NCBI GenBank assembly: GCA_018857735.1
Contig: JABMCL010000934.1
Location: 206,001 to 270,000, forward strand
Source: Alviniconcha marisindica
Lineage: Eukaryota; Mollusca; Gastropoda; Provannidae
Direction of reading: 5' to 3'
Length of the DNA stretch: 64,000 nt
The notes under the pieces are model-generated. The model did not search any database. It saw only the letters and a program-made list of their open reading frames with translations, and had not been told where the DNA came from. Each line of letters opens with the position of its first letter. The first letter of the stretch is position 1. Below, piece after piece: positions 26,701 through 38,700 of the stretch. Made by a program: the position numbers and the translations under genes.

Positions 26701-29700
26701 CTACTCAGTTGCTATGTAGATGCTATTCCTACTCAGTTGCTATGTAGATGCTATTCCTACTCAGTTGCTATGTAGATGCTATTCCTACTCAGTTGCTATG
26801 TAGATGCTATTCCTACTCAGTTGCTATGTAGATGCTATTCCTACTCAGTTGCTATGTAGATGCTATTCCTACTCAGTTGCTATGTAGATGCTATTCCTAC
26901 TCAGTTGCTATGTAGATGCTATTCCTACTCAGTTGCTATGTAGATGCTATTCCTACTCAGTTGCTATGTAGATGCTATTCCTACTCAGTTGCTATGTAGA
27001 TGCTATTCCTACTCAGTTGCTATGTAGATGCTATTCCTACTCAGTTGCTATGTAGATGCTATTCCTACTCAGTTGCTATGTAGATGCTATTCCTACTCAG
27101 TTGCTATGTAGATGCTATTCCTACTCAGTTGCTATGTAGATGCTATTCCTACTCAGTTGCTATGTAGATGCTATTCCTACTCAGTTGCTATGTAGATGCT
27201 ATTCCTACTCAGTTGCTATGTAGATGCTATTCCTACCAGTGCTATAATCTATTCTACCCAGTTGCTATGTAGATGCTATTCCTACCCAGTTGCTATGTAG
27301 ATGCTATTCCTACCCAGTTGCTATGTAGATGCTATTCCTACTCAGTTGCTATGTAGATGCTATTCCTACTCAGTTGCTATGTAGATGCTATTCCTACTCA
27401 GTTGCTATGTAGATGCTATTCCTACTCAGTTGGTATGTAGATGCTATTCCTACTCAGTTGGTATGTAGATGCATGAGCCAGTGTCTGGGGGAAAAGGGCT
27501 GCCATCTTCAAGGCCAGGCACTTGATAAACACTCATCAAATTCTGACTGTTTATAGCTGCTATCTTCAAGGCCAGGCACTTGATAAACACTCATAAAAGG
27601 AAAAGGGCTGCCATCTTCAAGGCCAGGCACTTGATAAACACTCATCAAATTCTGACTGTTTATAGCTGCTGTCTTCAAGGCCAGGCACTTGATAAACACT
27701 CATAAAAGGAAAAGGGCTGCCATCTTCAAGGCCAGGCACTTGATAAACACTCATCAAATTCTGACTGTTTATAGCTGCTATCTTCAAGGCCAGGCACTTG
27801 ATAAACACTCATCAAATTCTGACTGTTTATACTATATTGCAGCCAAACATGCCACATCAATACGCAACACAATACAAGTGAAAGACAACCATTACAATGA
27901 AAGACTGATTCAGAATACTTCTTTGGTATGGTCTACCCACTGTTGAAGTTACTGGTACACTGCTTTGTGAATAATAATAATTTTAAAGGGGATTTTTATG
28001 GTGCCCATGTACCAGACAAAGAGGCAGCGCAGGGTACTTTACAGTAACACTAAGTTGACCGACAACACACACATTTGCATGCATTCACACTTGCAGGCAC
28101 ATGCACACTCACTCACACAAACATATATGCGCATACATGTGTCATATCACATTCAGACATTTGCCCTTTAGTCAGGAATTAATGTGTTTTTCAGATTAGA
28201 CCCCAGATGCTGAAATTTAGCTTAAAAAATGTACCAGTCTTGTTTGAATTGACAGGAGTCCTTCCTCCTGTAAACAGAAGGAAGTAAATACCATTTGCTT
28301 TGTACAGATGCACACGGAGACCCGTCATCTGTGGATATCACCGTTCAGAATGGCTCTGGCACAAGGGTAAGTGGATGTCAGTTTCATTATCACCGTTCAG
28401 AATGGCACTGGCACAAGGGTAAGTGTGGATGTCAGTTTCATTATCACCGTTCAGAATGGCTCTGGCACAAGGGTAAGTGGATGTCAGTTTCATTATCACC
28501 GTTCAGAATGGCACTGGCACAAGGGTAAGTGTGGATGTCAGTTTCATTATCACCGTTCAGAATGGCACTGGCACAAGGGTAAGTGTGGATGTCAGTTTCA
28601 TTATCACCGTTCAGAATGGCACTGGCACAAGGGTAAGTGTGGATGTCAGTTTCATTATCACCGTTCAGAATGGCACTGGCACAAGGGTAAGTGTGGATGT
28701 CAGTTTCATTATCACCGTTCAGAATGGCACTGGCACAAGGGTAAGTGGATGTCAGTTTCATTATCACTGTTCAGAATGGCACTGGCACAAGGGTAAGTGT
28801 GGATGTCAGTTTTATTATCACCGTTCAGAATGGCACTGGCACAAGGGTAAGTGGATGTCAGTTTCATTATCACTGTTCAGAATGGCACTGGCGCAAGGGT
28901 AAGTGGATGTCAGTTTTATTATCAATGTATAAAGTGGCACTGGCAGAAGGGTAAGTGTGGATGCCAGTTACAGTATCACTGTTCAGAGTGGCACTGGCAC
29001 AAGGGTAAGTGTGGATACCAGTCTTGCCATCACTGTGCACTGACAGAGGTAGGTGTGGTTTCAGTTTCACCATCACTGTTTAGAATGGCACTCACAAAAG
29101 GATAAGTGTGGTGTTCGTTTCACCATCACTGTTTAGAATGGCACTGACAAAGGGATGAGTGTGGTGTCGGTTTCGCCATCACTTGTTAGAATGGCACTGA
29201 CAGAAGTATCATGTGGTGTCAGTTTCACCATCAGTTTTTAGAGTGGCACTGACAGAATGATAAGTGTGGTGTCAGTTTCACCATCAATGTGCCGAATGGC
29301 ATGACAGAAAGGTAAGTGTAGATGTCGGTCGTGCGATCAATGTGCAGAATGGCACTGACAGATAAGTGTTGTGTCTGTTTCACCATCAGCCTGCAGAATG
29401 GTGCTGACAGAAGGATATGTGTGGTGTTGGTTTCACCATCAACCTGCAGAATGGTGCTGACAGAAGGATATGTGTGGTGTTGGTTTCACCATCAATGTGC
29501 AGAATGGTGCTGACAGAAGGATATGTGTGGTGTTGGTTTCACCATCAATGTGCAGAATGGTGCTGACAGAAGGATATGTGTGGTGTTGGTTTTACCATCA
29601 ACCTGCAGAATGGTGCTGACAGAAGGATATGTGTGGTGTCGGTTTCACCATCAACATGCAGAATGGTGCTGACAGAAGGATAAGTGTTGTGTTGGTTTCA

Positions 29701-32700
29701 CCATCAACCTGCAGAATGGTGCTGACAGAAGGATATGTGTGGTGTTGGTTTCACCATCAATGTGCAGAATGGTGCTGACAGAAGGATATGTGTTTCACCA
29801 TCACCATGCAGAACGACTTTAGCAGAGAAGGGAGATACGGATGTTGGTCTCACCATCACCATGCAGAATTATGCTATCAGAGAAGGGAGATACGGATGTC
29901 GGTCTCACCATCACCATGCAGAATTATGCTATCAGAGAAGAGAGATACGGATGTCGGTCTCACCATCACCATGCAGAATTATGCTATCAGAGAAGGGAGA
30001 TACGGATGTCGGTCTCACCATCACCATGCAGAATTATGCTATCAGAGAAGGGTAGATAAGTATGTCGGTCACACCATCACCATGCAGAATTATGCTATCA
30101 GAGAAGGGTAGATAAGTATGTCGGTCACACCATCACCATGCAGAATTATGCTATCAGAGAAGGGAGATACGGATGTCGGTCTCACCATCACCATGCAGAA
30201 TTATGCTATCAGAGAAGGGAGATACGGATGTCGGTCTCACCATCACCATGCAGAATTATGCTATCAGAGAAGGGAGATACGGATGTCGGTCTCACCATCA
30301 CCATGCAGAATTATGCTATCAGAGAAGGGTAGGTAAGTATGTCGGTCACACCATCACCATGCAGAATTATGCTATCAGAGAAGGGTAGATAAGTATGTCG
30401 GGCACACCATCACCATGCAGAATTATGCTATCAGAGAAGGGTAGATAAGTATGTCGGTCACACCATCACCATGCAGAATTATGCTATCAGAGAAGGGTAG
30501 ATAAGTATGTCGGTCTCACCATCACCATGCAGAATTATGCTATCAGAGAAGGGTAGATAAGTATGTCGGTCACACCATCACCATGCAGAATTATGCTATC
30601 AGAGAAGGGTAGATAAGTATGTCGGTCTCACCATCAAGCAGAATGACACTAGCAGAGAAATGTGGATGTCAGTCTCACCACCATGCAGAATGACACTAGC
30701 AGAGAAATGTGGATGTCAGTCTCACCACAATGCAGAATGACACTAGCAGAGAAATGTGGATGTCAGTCTCACCACCATGCACAATGACACTAGCAGAGAA
30801 ATGTGGATGTCAGTCTCACCACCATGCACAATGACACTAGCAGAGAAATGTGGATGTCAGTCTCACCACCATGCACAATGACACTAGCAATGAAGTGCAG
30901 GTATGGTTGCCAATATTATCACCGTACAAAATGACACAAACAGAGAAAGTTAGATATATGGATGTCGATCTCACTGTGCCTAGGTAGCTGCAGCCAAAAT
31001 TTCAGTTTCATAACAGCAATTTAATTTATGCATTTTCAGACAGTCCATGTTGATATAAGAAAATGAGAGAAAAAAAAGTAACTGTTTATCTTAATTAGTT
31101 CCAAAGATATAGCCATTCGAAAAGTTTTGCGCAACAATAAGCAGTTTATTACATTTTCCCAAATTTACACCCCTATGGTGGTTCACATGAACATGGGAGA
31201 ATCCAAATACTTATACTTTTCAAAAGTATATCATGGTTGCACTTTGACGCGGCTAAATCATATGGTCAGCAAAGAAAGATGAAACAGAGGCAGAGCGCTG
31301 AAATTGCTCCCAAAAGCAATTCTGAGCTTGCCAATTTGCATGAAACAGCACTTTTGACGCAGTGGGTAACATATGGCAATGACAGCTTTCCCAATGGATT
31401 TCCATGCAGGGTTTATCACAGTCTTTGCACTTATTTTTTTCTAAGCAGCACTGACTCGTACTTTTAAAATTACAGGGTCTTAAAGTTGGCAAAATTTCAA
31501 TTTGCACAGCGGAAAAAACACAAATATGTGGGTTGCCACACTTTAACTGGTAATAACTTGAAAACCACTACAGATACAGCAATGAAACTTGGCATGTACA
31601 TTAAACTAAGTGTGAAGTACACTTGTAGCAGCATTTGCAGTTATTTTGAGAGTGATAGATCTTAAAGCCTGCAAAAACTTCACTTTTCACCACGGAAAAA
31701 AAGACAAATCTAAAGGTTTTCACACTTTAAGTTTAACTCGTAATAACTTGAAAACCACTACAGATACAGCCATGAAAGTTTGCATGGAGATTTCAGTGCA
31801 ATCTTCAGATCGTGGCCACCTGTACACAACGACTCCATCTTTACTGCCCACCTTCTCCAAGAAATTGACTGTTGCCTCTTCCTCACTGATGACCCTGGCG
31901 ACTTCGCCGATAAAGAAATCTACATAGTAGACTGCCACGATATCATCCTTCTGTTGAAATCTGAAGCTGGTTTCAAACTCGGGTTCATCAGGTTCTGATT
32001 CATCCTCTGGTTCAGAGTCGACATCTCCTGGGTCAGACTCCTCTTCCACTTGTTGACATCTCTGCTGGCAGCCGCCATGGTCGTGAAGAGGCGGAAGTTC
32101 TGGAAGTGGCTCGCCTCCAAACAGCTCCTTCAGTCTGTTGACCAGACTCAGCAGGGGGCCAGTTATCATAAATACCGCAGATGAGAAAGCAGCACTGTCT
32201 TGACCAGATCTGGCTTGAGAAGTTGCTGGAAGAATGAAGCAGTCTCATCCAAAGGCTTGGATCCCTCATCTTTTAGGAGAAGCAGCTGCACTAACAGTCG
32301 GTTGTCCACATCAACCAGAGGAAGGTCTTGCCGGCATCCTCTCCCAGTTGCCAGGAAAACAGCCTTCAGTTTGGAAAACGGGTCATCATCTGGAAAACAA
32401 CAACACAATTTTGTTGTTTCTGTTGATCTTGACTGAGAGAGAATGATCTAGGGCCTACAGTACAATAATCATTATCACTCAGGCCTTAACTCTTATCTGT
32501 TATGATTTTATCATATCACTTATCAGACTGGCTACCGTTAGCAAGCAGAAATCCACTTTTAATTTTGAACTGGAAATGCTGGTCAACATCCTATTAAAGT
32601 TTGAGAATTCAATTACGATCGTTGAAAAATGAAAAAGACTTTAATATTTAATTTAACAGAGTTCAAGAGCAGAAGTTATTATGAGGTTGACTGTGTTTTC

Positions 32701-35700
32701 TCAGCATCTTAGTTGCCTCCCCTGATGAAGAACTTTGATCACGAAAACAGCCATCGCCACGAATTTACGTCAAAGGTTCGTCCCCCAAAAATAATACTGT
32801 TCCAGAAGACACCAGAGAATGTATTTCAGTTACTATTTTTGTGAAACTTTGGCGTATTTGTCAATATTTAGGAGAACAAGTGAGTGATCGACAACTTCCG
32901 GTTAGTCGTGTTTGTAAACAAAGACAGAACTATGAGTCAGTCGAGAAAATCGTAAGATTTTAGGCAATCTTGCAAGAATGAATCAAAATATCATATAAAA
33001 ATGCTAAATTATGAGATAAACTATCACCAAATGCAGTAAATTGAAGCCAGGTGAAGAGAACACTCACGAATCGTGTGCCAAAACTTGGTAATCGAATCAC
33101 AAAAACTCCATGCAGTTGATGCCATCTCGGATGAACTCAGTTTGAAAAAAGCGCCTTTATTGCGGTCTTTTATTGGCTTGTGAACGACCCACCGGTCATG
33201 AAAACATTAGCCCCATACCTCATTCGAAAGGGTACGGATTCAGCTTCATTTTGAAGGAGATGTTTTAGATGTTTGAGGGCGTTTTGTGTTTTTTTGCAAG
33301 TTTCCGACTAAAAAGCATTCTAGCAACCAGAGATGTTTGTAAAAGACCATGGCGTTTACACCATAGGAATCAGCATTCAATTTCCGATCCAGTGATACCA
33401 CATATTGCTGTGTACAACACGTATGGCTTTGTCACCGAGCGGATAAACACATAGACTGTTTTTGTTCGTGTCTGGGACTGCATGATTGGCACTGGACAAA
33501 AATGGAAAATACTTCCCGTAGAAAATCAATTGGCTAAGAATGAGCAGCAAAATGTGTCACACCCAGAGATAACCATAATGGTTGACTGGGCGTAAAACAC
33601 CAGTTTACTTACTTACATACTTGTGTGCTGTTGAAAGGTTGAGGGTGGGACATTTACTTTGCAGGTGTGCGTTGTTGAAAGGTTGAGGGTGGGATGTTTA
33701 CTTTGCAGGTGTGTGTTGTTGAAAGGTTGAGGGTGGGGTGTTTACTTTGAAAGGTTGAGGGTGGTCCACATGCAGGAAGTGGTCATCGGCTGGATGCCCA
33801 GTACAGAGGGTCAGCAACAGCAGCAGTGTCCCCAGCACAGAGGGCCCGAGGGCGTGCAGTGTCCCTGAATGCGTCACTGGCCGTCAGTCCTGGACATCCC
33901 ACGCCTGCTCCTTCTGTCGCTGGTCAGTGACATAGTGCATGCCTACTTCTGGGATCACACCATGTCTGGGTAGACGCGCACTTAATAATATGATAGATCA
34001 TTCTTATAAAGTGTTATTCCCTAGCCCAAATTAAACTCACTGCACTGTATGAACAACTCATGATAAAAAACACATTTACTTACACGGACCTGTTTACTCA
34101 TATAATTAGGATTTTTCTTTGTATGCCTAAATTTTCATCCACGAAAACACATACCAAAAATATTATCATAAATATTTCTGGACATGTTTTGTGGTTCGTT
34201 CGTTTTCCAGTCTGGAATATGCCTGGTTCTGGGTTTTCATTGGCACATGTGTAAGTCTTGTGACCTCTCACTGCCATGGTGTCGGTTGCTGTATTGTGCT
34301 TTGCATAGTCTTGGCACTGAATATTCGGGCAGTTTAAAGTGAGGCTTCTATTTCCACTGCAAAGTATGAGTGTTTGCAAGTATTGTGGAGGTCATGTTGA
34401 ACTTTTTTTTCCCACTGAGAACAAAATGAAATGGAAAAGAACTGATAGAGAAAGTGCCAAAGCAGTGAGGGAACAAGTGTTCCTGTCGAGATATAAATCT
34501 GAGCCTGCCATAGTGCAATCTTTTGTTTCCAACATGATATCAGTATTGCCGCTTTTCAGTAGCCCATGGTGGCAAAAACAAGTGTAAACAGGTCAGCATA
34601 TATTTTAACAAACATAACCATCATTGTAGTATTCTAGTTTTTACAGTAAGGATATCACCCAGGAAAGAATAACTATGTATACATACATACAACATCACCT
34701 CACACACAGACATACACACAAGCAAACACACATACAGGTACATGCACAAATCAATCTCTCATCACTCTCTCAGATGCAAGTTACAGTTGCTATCACTATT
34801 GAAAACTTTCCCTGGCTCTCTCCAGCTGCCCCGCCTCCCTTCCCCCTGTGTCTACTCGTATGCTTCCTTCCACACTCAACAAGCTATATACAGACGTTTG
34901 GCTGGTTGTCAGAAAGAGTGCTGAATTCTACAGGAACACTTGGGAAAACAGGAGGGTTTTGTTGGCTGTTTGTCTTGCTTTCTTGACTTGCAGTTTACAT
35001 TTGTTGGATTTTCTTCTGCAACATGAAGACATGGTCTGGCTAAGGACATTGTCTTTGTGTGTGTGTATGCATTAAATCTTGAAAACATACATCAAAGGAA
35101 TGTGTAAGCATTTAGGGCCTGTGCAGGTTAGGCACTCCAAGTACCCATTATTATTTATTATTATTGGCATATCATGTCATTAAGATCTCTGCAGTGGGAG
35201 TGCATCAGCCAGAATCAACTTTGTCCTTGTTGGACTATCATGTTCCGGAATACCTGCAGTGGGAGTGCATCAACCAGAATGGACAGTGTCCTTGTTGGCA
35301 TGTTACCAAACTTTCTGCAGTGGGAGTGCATCAACCAGAATGGACCTTGTCCTTGCTGGCATATTGTTATGTTACTGAAATGTGTGCAGTGGGAAAGCAT
35401 CAACCGGAATGGACCTTGTCCTTGCTGGCATATTGTTATGTTACTGAAATGTGTGCAGTGGGAAAGCATCAACCGGAATGGACCTTGTCCTTGCTGGCAT
35501 ATTGTTATGTTACTGAAATGTGTGCAGTGGGAAAGCATCAACCGGAATGGACATTGTCCTTGCTGGCATATTGTTATGTTACTGAAATGTGTGCAGTGGG
35601 AAAGCATCAACCGGAATGGACATTGTCCTTGCTGGCATATTGTTATGTTACTGAAATGTGTGCAGTGGGAAAGCATCAACCGGAATGGACATTGCCCTTG

Positions 35701-38700
35701 TTGGCATATTGTTACTGAAATGTGTGCAGTGGGAAAGCATCAACCGGAATGGACTTTGCCTTGTTGGCATATTGTTATGTTACTGAAATGTGTGCAGTGG
35801 GAAAGCATCAACCGGAATGGACATTGCCCTTGCTGGCATATTGTTATGTTACTGAAATGTGTGCAGTGGGAAAGCATCAACCGGAATGGACATTGCCCTT
35901 GTTGGCATAACATGTCACTAAAACAGTGTTGTGGGAGTGAGTGGCCAGAGTGGACATTGTAAGTGTGAGAAGACAGGTGCTTACACTAGCTTTTCACTCA
36001 GCATTTTGGTGAACCACAGGTTTTTAGCTGAGAAACATTAACAAACAAACATAAAAGTCTCACCAATGTCAGAAATGTCAGAGTAAAACTTGTGTTCTTT
36101 TACTAAATCCAAACACAAAAAGGTTCAAACGAATGCTTATTTATTTTAACGTGGACACACAGTATGCAAATATTTGGGGAAATCCCCTTTAGCAAGCCGT
36201 GGGTTAAAAACGATGAAAAATGAAAGCAAAAGATACCTTGTTTTGGTTGAGTTTTTGCAGCTTGTTTGGTGCTTGGAAGATTTTTCAGTCCTTCAAGCAC
36301 TGAACAAGCTGCAAAAACTCGACCAAGATGTGTCTTTTTCTTTCATTTTTCATCATTTTTTACTGTTTATCTGTTGTTTAAGTGTCATTTTGTGGCTTGG
36401 TGAAGCGGATCTTCCCGAAAATTTGCATACTGTGTGTCCGCTTTAAATAAGCATTTGTTTGAACCTTTTTGTGTCTGGATCTTGTTTTAGAATGCTAGCA
36501 GTCATTTTGTTTCATATTTTTGTGTTCTTTTACTAAATTCTGATTCTGGTTGATTTCATGGGGTTCCCAAAAAAATACAGTCCATGTGTATTCACACATT
36601 AGGACCTCAGATTCACCCTTTAGATGTTAATTCTGTGCATGAAATTTATGCTATAAAATCCTGAGTAAGGAGTCAGATTAAATCTGTCAACCCTAATCAC
36701 AGATTTTTTTTCTGAGACAACCCAACATAAACAATGCAAAACATTTTCAAAGCTAAAGTGGCATAAACAGCAAGGTTGTGCACAATGTCAAATGGGTTAT
36801 GAATCAGTGACTAAAATGTGTTTTTGATGTTCATTGGATGTTGCCTTTCACTTTACCTAATCATGTGAGCTGTAAGTGTAAGTGAATGTGAACACTGTGT
36901 GGGCATTTATTGCAGTGGCACCAAAGGCTAACTGGTATGCCAACGTAAAAGCAAAACCACCCAGAAGATTCAGCCGATGCTCATCTGTAGCTTAACAAGG
37001 ACTAGCTGTGAGATGGGTTTTGACTGAACCTAAACTACAATCTTTGTAAAATACAGTTTTTGAGTTGAGTTCTCTCTCTGTTCCTGCAGTTTGCCCTCTT
37101 CTCCCACCCGCCCCACCCCCCCGCCCAAAAAGGGTACCCTTTAGATTTTTTTGGAAGATGTTGAAAATATCCTTTTAACTCCTTCAACACATCTACTAGT
37201 CTGCATAGCCATACACTGCAGACAGCCTAAGGCAGTAAGCACTGTAGCCTGGGGACACCTAAATTCAGCCCAAATCACCTGTTTTCCAAAAATGGCCATA
37301 AAATGTAAAAGCAACACATAAACATGACATTAGTGCTGATAAAAGGTTAGGGTTTCCTCTCCGTTACTGAAGTTTTCTTGTTTGTCAGCAGTGTTGTTTA
37401 TATGCCTTTTGGGAGCTTTGAAAAATGTAAACAAAACAGTTTTCTTCATCTCCATCATTGGTGCTGGGTTTGTTGTTCAGTTCACCATCTTTATTGGTCT
37501 CTTCCTCTGGATTGCCATCGATTTTGGGCACATCTTCAGCAAAATCCTCATCTTCTGCTCTTTTATTGCTACTTTCATAGTGATCGACTTCTAATTCATC
37601 GTTTGAACCAGGCTGCAGGATCAATTTTAGAGCTTAAAAGCTATTGAAAGTCTGCCCTTTCACCATCATCGAAGAGAGAGTTCTGTGCATTTCAGCAAGC
37701 AGGGAGACAAAATCTGGGGTTGGTCGGTTTATTTTTGGATAAACAATCTAAAAACATGTTACAGATTTGTGAAATAATGTCAGATGATGCAGGAAGGTGG
37801 GTGTGATTTGTTTGCCTGTATGCGGGAAATTGCATTGTCAGTTAATTTTAGAATACTGTTGTGAGAATAGTCGCTACATGCATGTTGGCCTCGCTGACGT
37901 ATCACGAGGCGGCTCGCTACACGCTGCCAAGGGAGACAGCAGCTGTTGCGACTATGATCGCAACGTGTTGTGAAAAAGTTAAATTGCTAGACAGGGGTAA
38001 GTCCACCCCCTGGAATGTAAGAGTTGGGAACCCTGATTTCAGCTTTTGTGTTGTGATTACATATAATGATACATACACCAGGTCATGCACCACAAACTGT
38101 AATGCTGGATGCAGTTCGAAGGAGCTCTTCACATGTAACTGAACATTGGTGGCTGCTGTTCATCACTGCTTCTTTATGCCAGTTTCTCCGACCTTGATCT
38201 ATTGTAGAGGTCACTGGAAGCTTTGATAAAAATGATGAAACAAAGTGAAATTTTCTGATTTTGAATGTGAGTTGACTGTGAGCCATTTTCTGATTTTGAA
38301 TGTGAGTTGACTGTGAGCCATTTTCTGATTTTGAATGTGAGTTGACTGCAAGCCATTTTCTGTTTTTATTGTTACAGGAAGTGATGAAGGCCAGCATTGC
38401 TGTGCATTCTGCCAAAGAGCAGGTAAGATAGAGAGATGGGGGTGGGGGGTGCATTCTGCCAAAGAGCAGGTAAGATAGAGAGATGGGGGTGGGGGGTGCA
38501 TTCTGCCAAAGAGCAGGTAAGATAGAGAGATGGGGGTGGGGGGTGCATTCTGCCAAAGAGCAGGTAAGATAGAGAGATGGGGGTGGGGGGTGCATTCTGC
38601 CAAAGAGCAGGTAAGATAGAGAGATGGGGGTGGGGGGTGCATTCTGCCAAAGAGCAGGTAAGATAGAGAGATGGGGGTGGGGGGTGCATTCTGCCAAAGA

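Noticed and set aside
25684..27475. Resemblance to a CRISPR array (28-bp direct repeats)
   Set aside because: Repeats are contiguous with no spacers and the genome is eukaryotic.
35190..35930. An extra exon seeded in the 69-bp array (CAGTGGGAGTGCATCA...)
   Set aside because: Exons 8 and 9 already join in phase, and no unit has convincing sites on both sides.
37174..37860. piggyBac-like element from TTAACTCCTTCAAC with an acidic - strand frame
   Set aside because: Only a left-end-like motif; no matching right end at a TTAA was found.
38378..38422. Reading exon 9 in the frame EVMKASIAVHSAKEQ
   Set aside because: It is open, but breaks phase with exons 8 and 10 and loses the MYND CxxC pair.
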